DNA of 38,201 nucleotides, from contig JANXLV010000037.1 in NCBI GenBank assembly GCA_025355005.1, positions 1 to 38,201 of the forward strand. Reading direction: 5' to 3'. This document shows positions 18,284 through 26,988 of this stretch, one piece after another. The notes beneath the pieces are model-generated. The model saw only the letters and a program-made list of their open reading frames with translations, did no database searches and was not told where the DNA came from. Numbering within the stretch: the first letter of the stretch is position 1; each line of letters begins with the position of its first letter. The DNA comes from Myxococcales bacterium. GTDB taxonomy: Bacteria; Myxococcota_A; Polyangia; Polyangiales; Polyangiaceae. The translations under genes were made by a program, and so were the position numbers.

Positions 18284-19681
18284 CTATTTTCGCACGTAGG
18301 GTTGGAGCTGAATATCGATCCACTGTTTGAACGCCACGTCGGCCCCTTTGGCCTTTTTTTCCAGGAAGTGCGCGAGGAGATCCGTCGGGTTCTTGACCTC
18401 GATCTTCGCGCGACCGGCCTCCGACGCGAGGCCGTACAGCGTGCTCCACTTCCGTGAGAACGCGCGAAGGTAGAAATACGTCTTTTCGCGCTTCGTCCAC
18501 GCCGCCAGCGCCGAAGCGACGATCCGATGCCCGACGTCTGCTCGGCCGCTGGCGCTGTCGCGTCGCTCGATCTCGAGCCCCTCCGATTGGAAACGAATCT
18601 CTAGCCACCGCTCCGTGCCATCGGGGAAGACGACGCCGATCGCGTAGGTGCAGGGACACTCGTCGTAGGCGCTCACGACGGGATCCGAGCCGCTCGCGCG
18701 GGCGGCTCGCAGCCACCCCGAGAACGCATCGAAGCAATCAGCGACGCTGCGACTGAGCACCGCGCTCGACGTCCCGAGGGGGTTCGGATCGGCAAGCGGG
18801 GGCGTCGGCGCGGTCGGATCGAATCGCAGCAAGTGGGTGTCGTCTTCCAGCGTCTTCGCGATCGGGGACGAGGCGGCGTGATGGACCACCTTGCCGCCTT
18901 CGATCTCGAACGTGTCGCCGGGGTTCGCCAAACACGTGTGGAGATCCGGCGCGATGCGGTGCACGTCGGACACGAATCGTTCGCGCGACATCGGGAACAA
19001 GAACGCGTTGCACCACTCCATGCCGGCGCCCGCGAACCTGAAGCCGGCCGCGCCCGGCACGACCATCCGCGGCTTGATGGCCATCGCGTTGGTCAGGTTC
19101 AACGCATGCATGTCGTACGGGAACGAAGTGCCGCGGCTCTCGAAGAAGTTGAAATTCTGACTCGCGTACATCGCGAATAGAAGATCGATCGTGCCGCCGG
19201 CCTGTGCGAGGACACCGGGGACGCTCTCGGGCATGACCACGCTGTCGACCTGGTTCCAGAAGGTGCCGCTCGGGTCTTTGAAGACAACGCCGAACTCGGT
19301 CACGTTGCTCACGAAGGAACGCGTCGTCACGAGCTCGTACTGCGCAAGCTTCAGGTGCGTGAGCGGTTTCTCTGGATGAATCTTCGTGAAGCCGAGCTTC
19401 GTGAGGGTGTAGATGATCGCTGTGTCCTGCGGGCACACCACGTCGCAGTTGCGTGATCGCTTCGCGATATGCGCCAGCGACGGGATGTCGAAGTGGTCGA
19501 GATGGTTGTGGGAGATCACAACGAGATCGACAGGCGGTATTGCGTCCACGTCGATGGTACGGCGCGGGCACGAGACGACCGCGGTGTCCTCGAACGGATC
19601 GTGGAAGACCGGGTCCATGAGGCACTTCGCCCCTTCCATCTCGATGTAGACCGATGCATGGCCGAGCAGCGTAACCTTCAC
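18284..19681 (-). CDS. MBL-fold metallo-hydrolase, UlaG/NAPE-PLD-like, with C-terminal extension
   Basis: A 465-residue cytoplasmic protein. The N-terminal metallo-beta-lactamase fold starts MKVTLLGHASVYIE and has HNHLDH at 58-63, the binuclear-metal motif; LMDPVFHDPF upstream is typical of the UlaG/NAPE-PLD/CmuA-like group that acts on phosphodiester or lactone bonds. The catalytic half ends around residue 300. The C-terminal 165 residues (from about SSAVLSRSVADCF) form an additional mixed domain with SCP2-like character (WLEIRFQSEGLEIERR), which is my weakest assignment. The ATG overlaps the stop of the upstream small gene by four bases, making it the last gene of a three-gene operon 21322-18284. 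The substrate is unknown. Confidence 0.85.
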   Translation of the reverse strand: MKVTLLGHASVYIEMEGAKCLMDPVFHDPFEDTAVVSCPRRTIDVDAIPPVDLVVISHNHLDHFDIPSLAHIAKRSRNCDVVCPQDTAIIYTLTKLGFTKIHPEKPLTHLKLAQYELVTTRSFVSNVTEFGVVFKDPSGTFWNQVDSVVMPESVPGVLAQAGGTIDLLFAMYASQNFNFFESRGTSFPYDMHALNLTNAMAIKPRMVVPGAAGFRFAGAGMEWCNAFLFPMSRERFVSDVHRIAPDLHTCLANPGDTFEIEGGKVVHHAASSPIAKTLEDDTHLLRFDPTAPTPPLADPNPLGTSSAVLSRSVADCFDAFSGWLRAARASGSDPVVSAYDECPCTYAIGVVFPDGTERWLEIRFQSEGLEIERRDSASGRADVGHRIVASALAAWTKREKTYFYLRAFSRKWSTLYGLASEAGRAKIEVKNPTDLLAHFLEKKAKGADVAFKQWIDIQLQPYVRK

Positions 19682-20193
19682 CGGCTCGGACCTCCGCCTC
19701 TCGGAGACATGGGCGTCCCGAGAAGCGCATCGAGCGACACGAGCTGCGTTTGCGTGGTGTTGCCCGCGACGATTGCCATCCTGAAGTGACGGTCGGGCAG
19801 TGGCTCACGAAGCCACATCTCGATGCTGGCGACGCCAGGTCCGCCAGCGCTCAGGCTCTGCAGTAGCCCGACGAATCCGCTCCGTGTTGTCATCACTCCG
19901 ATGGCGAAGATCTTGCCAGCCGAACGAGCGGCCTTCACGCCGTCGTCGATCCGTGCGTGAGCGACGTTCGCCGGCATGCCTGACACCAGTAGTTGCTGCA
20001 TGGCGACGCTGCGCCCGGGCACGACGCGTCCGTCGAAGAAAGCCCAGACGTAGTCATCCGCGCCCCCACTGTCCAGCGCGTCGCGCACGTGGGTGCGCAG
20101 TCCGTCGACCGCCATGTCGATGAGCAAGTTCGGAAGGCGCTGAACCTTCATGGGGGTGGTGTCGTCCGCGTCTCCATCATCGTGGATCGACAC
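19678..20193 (-). CDS. Hypothetical protein in MBL operon
   Basis: 171 residues from GTG 20193, which overlaps the end of the upstream propeller gene by 17 bases; ATG 20151 (MKVQRLPNLL) is an equally plausible start and gives 157 residues without overlap trouble. No signal peptide or membrane helix. The sequence is mixed alpha/beta with MQQLLVSGMPANVAHARIDDG and KIFAIGVMTTRSGFVGLLQ; no motif is recognised. The stop overlaps the ATG of the MBL-fold gene (ATGA), so the two proteins are probably made together and may act together. Confidence 0.7.
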   Translation of the reverse strand: MSIHDDGDADDTTPMKVQRLPNLLIDMAVDGLRTHVRDALDSGGADDYVWAFFDGRVVPGRSVAMQQLLVSGMPANVAHARIDDGVKAARSAGKIFAIGVMTTRSGFVGLLQSLSAGGPGVASIEMWLREPLPDRHFRMAIVAGNTTQTQLVSLDALLGTPMSPRGGGPSR

Positions 20194-21322
20194 GCAGAAC
20201 GCGGTTCGCCAGCATGTCGACGAAATACAGTTTCTCGTCGTCGCCGAACGCGAGTCCAGCGAGCGAGCCCGGTGGCAATCCGGTCTCGAGCTCGTTCACC
20301 TTCGCGCCATCGAGGGTGAACGCACTGATGATTCCTGTTGCGTTGTCGGTCACGTAGAGCAGCCCGTTATGCAGCTTCAAGCCGGAGGGCTTCTGGAGCG
20401 CGCCTGAGCTCGCAGGGACCACGTCAGCAAGCGCGGTGGCGTCCATGGCAAACGACGCGCTCATCGGCTCCTTCGTTGGGATGGGCTTTCCTTTCTTGCC
20501 GGTCTTGGTGTTCAGCTTCGCGATGCGCGCGTGTCCTGTGTCGGCGATGTAGAGCGTCCCATCGGAGGGGTCGAGATCCAGGTGGCTCGGCACTCCAGCG
20601 ACGTAGCGAAGCTGCCCAGTGGCGTATTGGAAGTACTGCCCGTCTGAGTGGTCGTCGTTGCCGACACCGTTGTCCGCTTCGAAGTCGTAGAGACCGATTG
20701 AATTGCTCTCACCACCAAAGGTCCAGTAGCGGTTCGCTGTCTGGTGGACGATGCCCATGCACAGCGGCGACTGGTGAAGCATGTCGAGGTGCGACCCGAG
20801 CCCGTTTGGATTCTTCTTCGCAAAGATGGAGAGATCCGAGGACCAGAGCACCGGACCCATGAAGTCATTGGCCGCGGACTTGCCGGCGTACGTGTTGCGC
20901 GATTCGCCGCACGTCGCAAACGTCCCCGGCGCGCCGAACGAGGTCGTGTCTGCTCCAAACGACATCGCGGTGGGATTTGCCATGAAGTGTATGGCGTATC
21001 TGTCAACGCGATGCTCCCAGGTCCTCGCGTCGGCACTTGCGTCGTGCACGATGGTCACGCCGTTGTCGCCGTTCGTCACGACCCACAACTCGTCCGGGCG
21101 CCGTGGATTGAAGGCGAGGTCGCGGGGGTTCTTCAGGCCGGCGCTCGCGTTCGCGATCTCCGTGAAGGTGACCGACATGGATGAATGGTCGCCGGTGCCG
21201 AGCTCTGGAGCGGGCTGTGGGCTTGCCGTTGGGACCGGCCTAACGGGCGATTCAGCGCTGCTGCATCCGCAGACCGCGCATTGCAGCGCGACTACCACTC
21301 CCAATATCCGACGCTTCCTCAT
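20177..21322 (-). CDS. NHL/SMP-30-type beta-propeller lipoprotein
   Basis: 381 residues from ATG 21322 (MRKRRILGVVVALQCAVCGC), chosen because it begins a clean lipoprotein signal with Cys at about 20; the frame is open 26 codons further upstream. After a Pro/Ser tether, repeated blades follow the NHL pattern: NPRDLAFNPRRPDELWVVTNG, then LDLDPSDGTLYIADTGHARI, then PSGLKLHNGLLYVTDNATG, then LAGLAFGDDEKLYFVDMLANRVLRVD. Blade residues suggest a six-bladed propeller, possibly with Ca or ligand-binding use. It is the first gene of a three-gene operon with the small protein and the MBL-fold hydrolase. Location would be periplasm or outer membrane. Confidence 0.8.
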   Translation of the reverse strand: MRKRRILGVVVALQCAVCGCSSAESPVRPVPTASPQPAPELGTGDHSSMSVTFTEIANASAGLKNPRDLAFNPRRPDELWVVTNGDNGVTIVHDASADARTWEHRVDRYAIHFMANPTAMSFGADTTSFGAPGTFATCGESRNTYAGKSAANDFMGPVLWSSDLSIFAKKNPNGLGSHLDMLHQSPLCMGIVHQTANRYWTFGGESNSIGLYDFEADNGVGNDDHSDGQYFQYATGQLRYVAGVPSHLDLDPSDGTLYIADTGHARIAKLNTKTGKKGKPIPTKEPMSASFAMDATALADVVPASSGALQKPSGLKLHNGLLYVTDNATGIISAFTLDGAKVNELETGLPPGSLAGLAFGDDEKLYFVDMLANRVLRVDPR

Positions 21323-21542
21323 CGGAGGTTGAGTAGCACTGGGGCAGGCCGCTGGTGCTGCAGCGGTCGCAGGTTCACTGTGCTCGGCGTACTTCGGCAA
21401 CGGCGCGGGGTCAGAAGTCCGTCATCATCGCGCGGACCTTCGGCGCCACCTTCGGCGATGCCACGATGTCTCGCTGCATCCTGCGCACGAAGCAGCGCGT
21501 GGCTGCCGGACTCGACAGCGCCATTCCCTTGAGGCACGCTCG

Positions 21543-22133
21543 ATGACCATGTACGTGCGCGCTGTTGGTCTCGCTTTCGCTTCGCTGATGATTTCTGGGT
21601 GCGCTGGCGAGAGCGCGGTAGGCCAACCGTCGCGTTCGTCGCGCACGGCGTCGGACTTCACGACACACGACATCGACGGGAAGGTATTTCGAATGAGCGA
21701 TCACCTCGGGAAGGAGGTCGTCATTCTCGACTTCTGGGCCTCGTGGTCGAAGCCGAGCCGCGCGGATCTCGTCCACCTGCAGGCACTTCAGGCCAGGTAC
21801 AAATCGCGCGGGGTCCTCGTCGTCGCGGTGTCGATGGACGGTCCGGAGACAGTGGCCCAAGTGGCCCAAGTGGCTCGCAGCTACGATCTGACGTTTCCCG
21901 TCATCCTCGACGAGGACACGACGATCGCTGCTGCGTACAACCCGAAGAAGTCGACGCCGCTGGTCGTCGTCATAGATCGCGCTGGAAATGTCGCGCTCAT
22001 CCGCGAGGGCTACAACCCCGGCGACGAAGGCTACCTCGAGGCGGACGTAGAGCGGCTCGTGAGCTCACGAGCGTCGGAGGACATCCGCGAAGAACATCGC
22101 TCCCAGCGCGACGGCGGCGGCAACCAGCCCTGA
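21543..22133 (+). CDS. Thioredoxin-fold (TlpA/AhpC-like) lipoprotein lacking the CxxC
   Basis: A 196-residue lipoprotein: short signal with lipobox LMISGC (Cys20), then a TlpA/AhpC-TSA-type domain: DFTTHDIDGKVFRMSDHLGK, VILDFWASW, and the cis-proline region STPLVVVIDRAGNV. The active site that should read WCxxC is W-S-K-P-S, with Ser69 and Ser72 replacing both cysteines. The fold is complete but thiol-disulfide chemistry by the usual mechanism is impossible. The only remaining Cys is the lipidated one. It may be a binding or chaperone domain. The 3' end overlaps the convergent MATE gene by 69 bases. Confidence 0.85.
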   Translation: MTMYVRAVGLAFASLMISGCAGESAVGQPSRSSRTASDFTTHDIDGKVFRMSDHLGKEVVILDFWASWSKPSRADLVHLQALQARYKSRGVLVVAVSMDGPETVAQVAQVARSYDLTFPVILDEDTTIAAAYNPKKSTPLVVVIDRAGNVALIREGYNPGDEGYLEADVERLVSSRASEDIREEHRSQRDGGGNQP

Positions 22134-23357
22134 GGCGATGCCCCACCAGACACCGAGCGGCCCATACGACCGCGAGGCCGCGAACGCCACGCCCATCCCG
22201 GCGAACCAGTAGGCTGCGATCCCTGCGATCGCCGCGCGCCCGGTCAGGCCGCGACCCCGCAATGCTCCGCCGGCGACCCCTTGCACACCGTCCGCAACCT
22301 GGAAGGCGGCAGCGATGGCCAACATCGATCGCGAGGTCGAACGAACCTCGTCGGCGTGCGCGCCGCCGAGGTAGACGCTGATGATGACGTCACGAAAGGC
22401 GTACAGCACGATGGTCGACAGGGCCATGTAGCTCGCGGCCAGCGCAAAGCCCGCTGCACTCGCGCGAAGTACACTCTTGCGGTCGTGCGCTGCAGTGGCG
22501 CGTGCCACCCGAACAGACGTAGCGATCCCGATGCCGGACGGGACCATAAACGTCAGATAGCAAGTCTGTGCGACGATCTGGTGAGCGGCGAGTGCATTTG
22601 CTCCAAAGCGTCCGACCAGGAGAGACGTGGCCGAGAAGAACCCTGCCTCGAGAGCGAACATGATCGCGACAGGCGCCCCAAGCCGCAAGAGTGCGCCAAC
22701 CACGGAGGGCCTCGCTACCGCGTCGACGTTGATGTGGAGCCGGAAACGCGCGGCCATCGCGAGCGCGAGCGCCCATTGGCTCGCCGCCACCAGATGGCCA
22801 ACCGTCGATAGACCCTGCCAGGGGATGACGGCGCTCGCGAGCGCGAAGCCGCCTGTGACCGCGATCGAGACTATCGGAATCGACCCCGCACGCGACGTGC
22901 CCGCCGCGAAGTTCCTCAACACAGCGAAGGCCACCGCTCCGGGGATGCCCCAGGATGCTGCGCGCAGAAGGCTTTGCGCGCCGCTCGCGACCTCGATCGA
23001 TTGGCCCGACAGCTCCAGGAGCGTCCCTGAGAACCAAGCGAGCGGCAGTAGCGTGACCGACACGATCGTGGACATCTTCAATGCGGTTCGCAGTACATGG
23101 GCAGAGTCTTCTCGCCCTTCGCATTGCGCGACGACGATGGCGACCCCTGAGCAGAGGCCACCACCGCACACCACAATGGCGGTTGAGTGAAGGGCAACGG
23201 CGAGGCCGCCCGCGGCCAGAAGGTCAGGACGCCGTGCACCGATCGCCATGGTCACGACCACGCCGAAGAGGACCTGCCCCAGTTGGCCCAACGCGAGCGG
23301 TATCGAAAGTCTCGCCGTGCGCGACAGCTCGTCGCCGAAGGCACGGAGCGCGATCAT
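22065..23357 (-). CDS. MATE-family efflux transporter
   Basis: 430 residues from ATG 23357, which overlaps the stop of the cysteine synthase-like gene (ATGA). About twelve hydrophobic helices spread over the length, in two homologous halves (for example LSIPLALGQLGQVLFGVVV near the N-terminus and LRLGAPVAIMFALEAGFFS at the start of the second half), the layout of NorM/DinF-type multidrug and toxin extruders, which are cation antiporters of the inner membrane. It is the last gene of the five-gene minus-strand operon. What it exports here is open: a thiol or amino-acid-derived metabolite from the adjacent PLP enzyme is an appealing but untested idea. Confidence 0.9.
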   Translation of the reverse strand: MIALRAFGDELSRTARLSIPLALGQLGQVLFGVVVTMAIGARRPDLLAAGGLAVALHSTAIVVCGGGLCSGVAIVVAQCEGREDSAHVLRTALKMSTIVSVTLLPLAWFSGTLLELSGQSIEVASGAQSLLRAASWGIPGAVAFAVLRNFAAGTSRAGSIPIVSIAVTGGFALASAVIPWQGLSTVGHLVAASQWALALAMAARFRLHINVDAVARPSVVGALLRLGAPVAIMFALEAGFFSATSLLVGRFGANALAAHQIVAQTCYLTFMVPSGIGIATSVRVARATAAHDRKSVLRASAAGFALAASYMALSTIVLYAFRDVIISVYLGGAHADEVRSTSRSMLAIAAAFQVADGVQGVAGGALRGRGLTGRAAIAGIAAYWFAGMGVAFAASRSYGPLGVWWGIASGLVAAAVALGAMFFADVLRRS

Positions 23358-24361
23358 TCTTGCTCGCGGTAGCGTGCGACGCGAGCGCCCAGCACCGCGT
23401 CGTTGGTCGGATCCAAGAGTCCCCTCGCGCGCAGCCACTCGTCGTCGAAGATCGTGTCGAGGTACTTTTCGCCGCCGTCGGCGACGATTGCGATCGTGGT
23501 CGGCGCACCGGATGCGGTGATGGCCTCGAGCGCGGCATACAGCACGCCGCCTCCCGATCCTCCGATGAGGATGCCGTTCTGGCGCGCCAAGAATCGAGCT
23601 GTCGCGAACGCCTCCCTGTCACCGACCTTCACACCCTGATCGATGACCGCGAAATCGACGTTCTGACCAATCGCCACGCCCTCGGGCGTGCCGGTTCCCG
23701 ACTGGTAGTAAGAGCCGCCCGCGCCACCGAAAATGATCGACCCCACCGGCTCGACTCCGACCACACGCATCCCAGGCATTCTCGCGCGAAGCCCACGGGC
23801 TGTTCCCGAGAGCGACCCGCCTGTACCGACGGCCCCAACCAGGAGATCGATCGCGGGCAGCTCTGAAGCAAGCTCCGCCGCGAGCGTGTCTGCGTACCCC
23901 GAAGCGTTTGCAGGGTTGTCCGGTTGGTTGAGGTAAACGGCCCCCGGCGTGGTGGCGGCGATCTCGTGCGCGAGTGCTTCGCGCGCTGCCGTCCCGACGC
24001 GCCCGTCCCCGAGGTCAGTTTCGACCAGTCGCACCTCTGCTCCATACGCGCGAATCGTTCGGAGCTTCTCCGCCGATGCATGACGGTCGACAACTGCGAT
24101 CAAGCGGTACTGACGCTCGGCAGCAAGCATCGCTAGGCCAGTCGCCGTATTCCCCGAGGAGGACTCGACGATGGTTCCACCGGGGGCGAGTCGTCCGCTT
24201 CGCTCGGCGTCGTCGAGCATGCTGCGCGCCATGCGGTCCTTCATGCTCTGGCCGGGGTTGAACTTCTCCAGCTTCAAGAACAAGCGAGAGCCAGAAATAC
24301 GCAACGGCAGCTCGAGGAGCGGCGTGCGCCCGACGAGGTCGGAGACGCTACGGCCGATCAT
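23354..24361 (-). CDS. PLP-dependent cysteine synthase-like enzyme (fold type II)
   Basis: 335 residues. The pattern is that of O-acetylserine sulfhydrylase/cystathionine beta-synthase/SbnA enzymes: VGRTPLLELP near residue 10, the PLP Schiff-base lysine in FNPGQSMKDRMA (Lys41), the substrate-binding ESSSGNTATG (about 66-75), and the phosphate-binding VGTGGSLSGTARGL (about 184-197). The C-terminal region has GILIGGSGGGVLYAALE. Such enzymes make cysteine, cystathionine or 2,3-diaminopropionate. The gene starts directly after the multicopper oxidase stop and overlaps the MATE gene, so it belongs to the copper-type operon. A cysteine-making enzyme there could supply thiol for copper buffering, which is inference. 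Confidence 0.88.
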   Translation of the reverse strand: MIGRSVSDLVGRTPLLELPLRISGSRLFLKLEKFNPGQSMKDRMARSMLDDAERSGRLAPGGTIVESSSGNTATGLAMLAAERQYRLIAVVDRHASAEKLRTIRAYGAEVRLVETDLGDGRVGTAAREALAHEIAATTPGAVYLNQPDNPANASGYADTLAAELASELPAIDLLVGAVGTGGSLSGTARGLRARMPGMRVVGVEPVGSIIFGGAGGSYYQSGTGTPEGVAIGQNVDFAVIDQGVKVGDREAFATARFLARQNGILIGGSGGGVLYAALEAITASGAPTTIAIVADGGEKYLDTIFDDEWLRARGLLDPTNDAVLGARVARYREQE

Positions 24362-25594
24362 TCAGCCGGTGACCTTCTTGGGCGTGGTCCCTTCAGGATT
24401 CTTGTACCAGCCCGGATCGTCGTAGCTGGTGATGCCTTCACGGACCTTGACGACGGTGAACATGCCGCCCATCTCGATGTCGCCGAAAGGGCCCGCGCCG
24501 CTCATCATCGGTAGCGTGTTCGGGGGACGGCCCATGTCCATCATCCCGCCCATGCCGTTGTTTCCCATGCTCATGGTCCCCGGTAGAACCCGTGCGAGCT
24601 TGTCGTCGGATGCAGGAGCGACGCCGATCATGTTCGGCAGCTCGTGGCTCATCGCGTTCATCGTGTGATGAGACTTGTGGCAGTGGAAGGCCCAGTCGCC
24701 AGGAGCGTCAGCGACGAATTCGACGTCTCGCGTCGCGCCGACCGGCACGTTGACGGTGGTCTCCGGGAATCGCGCTGACGATGGTGTCGGTCCTCCGTCC
24801 GTTCCGGTCTGCTCGAAGGAGTAGCCATGAAGGTGGATCGGGTGGCTGTCCATGGACAGATTTCCGAACCGAATGCGCACGCGATCCCCCTTCTTTGCGA
24901 CCAGCGCGTCTGTGCCGGGCCACACGCGGCTGTTGAAGGTGAACATGTTGAAGTCCGTCATGACGGCGGGGTTCGGCCGTGATGTGCCCGGTGCGACGAA
25001 CCACTCGTGGAGCATGATGCAGAAGTCGCGGTCGACCCGCTCTGCCGCGCGAGGGTGCACGATGAAGAAGCCCATCATGCCCAGCGCCATCTGCACCATC
25101 TCATCCGAGTGCGGGTGGTACATCATCGTGCCGTGCTGCTTCAGGGTGAACTCGTAGACGTAGGTCTCGCCGGGTGCGATGTGTGGCTGGTTCAGTCCGG
25201 CGACGCCGTCCATTCCGTTCGGCAAACGAACACCATGCCAGTGGACGCTCGTGCGTTCGGGAAGTCGATTCGTGACGAAGAGCCGAACGCGATCGCCCTC
25301 CACGACTTCGATCGTGGGGCCCGGGGTCTGGCCGTTGTAGCCCCACGCATCAACGATCATGCCGGCAGCGAACTCGCGCTTCACGGGCTCCGCAATCAAA
25401 CGGAACTCCTTGACGCCGTCCTTCAGGGTCCACGGCAGCGTGCTTCCGTTTGGTGTGACGACGGGGCGATACGGACCACGCGGAACCGCTTGTGCAGGCA
25501 CTGGCAGCGCCTGCGCGTCCCTGCCACGCAGCAAGCCCGCGCCGGCGGCAAAGAGGGCGGCACCGGACGACAAGATGTTTCGACGAGTAATCAT
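24362..25594 (-). CDS. Multicopper oxidase, Tat-exported (CopA/CotA/laccase-like)
   Basis: 410 residues. MITRRNILSSGAALFAAGAG is a twin-arginine-type signal, so the folded enzyme is exported to the periplasm. Copper ligands are in the usual four clusters: HWHG (118-121), HPH (160-162), HPIHLHG (251-257) and HCHKSHHTMNAM (304-315), giving one T1 site with Met315 as axial ligand and a T2/T3 trinuclear centre. A Met-rich loop (about 340-365, MSMGNNGMGGMMDMG) resembles the cuprous-ion oxidising segment of CueO/CopA. It would oxidise Cu(I) or organic substrates with oxygen. The start overlaps the TolC-like gene stop (ATGA). A fragment of a second, diverged copy lies at 31790-32014. Confidence 0.93.
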   Translation of the reverse strand: MITRRNILSSGAALFAAGAGLLRGRDAQALPVPAQAVPRGPYRPVVTPNGSTLPWTLKDGVKEFRLIAEPVKREFAAGMIVDAWGYNGQTPGPTIEVVEGDRVRLFVTNRLPERTSVHWHGVRLPNGMDGVAGLNQPHIAPGETYVYEFTLKQHGTMMYHPHSDEMVQMALGMMGFFIVHPRAAERVDRDFCIMLHEWFVAPGTSRPNPAVMTDFNMFTFNSRVWPGTDALVAKKGDRVRIRFGNLSMDSHPIHLHGYSFEQTGTDGGPTPSSARFPETTVNVPVGATRDVEFVADAPGDWAFHCHKSHHTMNAMSHELPNMIGVAPASDDKLARVLPGTMSMGNNGMGGMMDMGRPPNTLPMMSGAGPFGDIEMGGMFTVVKVREGITSYDDPGWYKNPEGTTPKKVTG

Positions 25595-26988
25595 GGTCTG
25601 GTCTTTCCTGGCCCTTGGGCGTTCGATGCATTTGAGAGCGCACCGGCCGTCGCGCGTTCGAGCGCCGCACGAGCAGTCCAGTAGTCGCGCAGCGCTTCGA
25701 TGAGCTCGCGATACGCGCTCACCTCGTTTTGCTTCGCGAACAACAGCTGATACGCCCCGAGGAGCATGGCGTTGTACTGTTGCTGCGAGAGCGCGACCAC
25801 ACGACGCCGTAACGGCACGACGATGCTCTGGTAGCGCACGACGACCGCGCGCGCGGTCACCAGCCGAGTACGGACATCCCGCACTTCGCTCCGGATCGCG
25901 ACGGCAAGCGCCTGTTCTCGAGCAAGTCGCGCGCGCTTCTGGGCCTGCAGCCGGGCGATCACTGCCTGCTTCTGGTCGAAGATGGGCAAGTCGACGCCGG
26001 CCGATGCCCCGACTGCGCTGTACTGCTCGGGCGACCTCTCGAAGGAACCACCCACCGAGCCTCCGCCGAAGAACCAAAAGTTCTGTGCCATAGCCAACGC
26101 GTGGGACGTTGCCTGTGCTTCCTCGTGTGCGGCTGCGAGGTCGAGCCGCCGCGCGATAGCAAGTGACTCGAGGTGCTCGAGTGATTGCTCGGCCTCGGGC
26201 AAGTCGGGCAGCTTGGGCGCGATGCGAAACGCCGCGTCGCCGCCCCAAACGCCCATCAGTCGAGCGAGAGATTCACGAGCGCTCGCCACCTCCGCATCAC
26301 TTCGCACGAGATCGGTCCGCACCTGCTCGAACAGCGACTCTTGGTTCGCCACGTCCAGATCGTTGATGTTGCCAGCGTCGTGCTGGCGATGCGCGAGGTC
26401 CAGCGCGGCATCTCCGGCCTCCAGGATCATCCGGCGCATTTCCGCGGTCTGTTCCGCTGCTTGCAATGCATAGAACGCTGCCGACACGTCGAACGCGGCG
26501 CGGAGGACGGCATCCGCGACGCGACGCTTTACCGCCTCGAGCTCCGTCCGCGCGATCCGCTTGCGAGCGGCCATGGTGAAGATGCTGACGAAATCCTGGG
26601 TCACCGACAGATTGAAGCCGGGAACCACGTCGTTGCCGCGACTTGCGTACGGGAGCGAGACACCACCGGTGAACGTCGGATTTTGTAGAAGCCCGGCCTG
26701 CACGAGGTCGGCCTGCGCGATGCCGAGGTCTTCGTACGTCGCCACGAGATCTTGATTGTGAAGCAGCGCGACTTGTACAGCGGCGTCGACGGTGAGCTCG
26801 CGCGCGAGCAGGTCCCGGACACTCCTCGTCACCGTCGCATCGTCCCCCCCAGCTTGATTCCAAACGATCTTGTGCCCGCCACGGGCCTCGACCATCGCTG
26901 CCGTGTCTTGAAACGGCTGCGACGGTGACGTTGACGCACATCCCAAGAACGCGGTTGCCGCCGCGACGGCGATGAACCGCCGACTCAT
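25591..26988 (-). CDS. TolC-family outer-membrane efflux channel lipoprotein (CusC-like)
   Basis: 465 residues. Signal peptide with lipobox FLGC (Cys16), as in CusC-type channels. The body shows two repeats of long amphipathic helices with the OEP pattern: TVDAAVQVALLHNQDLVATYEDLGIAQADLVQAGLLQNPTF in the first and AIARRLDLAAAHEEAQATSHALAMAQ in the second, with beta-barrel strands such as NPTFTGGVSLPY between. Such trimers form the exit duct for RND or ABC pumps, but no RND pump or membrane-fusion gene is in this operon, so the inner partner must be elsewhere or be the MATE protein. It starts overlapping the stop of the Met/His-repeat lipoprotein and overlaps the oxidase start. Confidence 0.9.
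   Translation of the reverse strand: MSRRFIAVAAATAFLGCASTSPSQPFQDTAAMVEARGGHKIVWNQAGGDDATVTRSVRDLLARELTVDAAVQVALLHNQDLVATYEDLGIAQADLVQAGLLQNPTFTGGVSLPYASRGNDVVPGFNLSVTQDFVSIFTMAARKRIARTELEAVKRRVADAVLRAAFDVSAAFYALQAAEQTAEMRRMILEAGDAALDLAHRQHDAGNINDLDVANQESLFEQVRTDLVRSDAEVASARESLARLMGVWGGDAAFRIAPKLPDLPEAEQSLEHLESLAIARRLDLAAAHEEAQATSHALAMAQNFWFFGGGSVGGSFERSPEQYSAVGASAGVDLPIFDQKQAVIARLQAQKRARLAREQALAVAIRSEVRDVRTRLVTARAVVVRYQSIVVPLRRRVVALSQQQYNAMLLGAYQLLFAKQNEVSAYRELIEALRDYWTARAALERATAGALSNASNAQGPGKTRP

Noticed and set aside
18738..19808. 356-codon minus-strand frame overlapping the MBL-fold gene
   Set aside because: Same DNA in another phase contains HNHLDH and a continuous fold; this frame is Arg/Pro-rich shadow.
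21848..21876. Short tandem repeat GTGGCCCAA in the thioredoxin-fold gene
   Set aside because: Only two to three 9-base copies coding for VAQ repeats; ordinary slippage within a gene.
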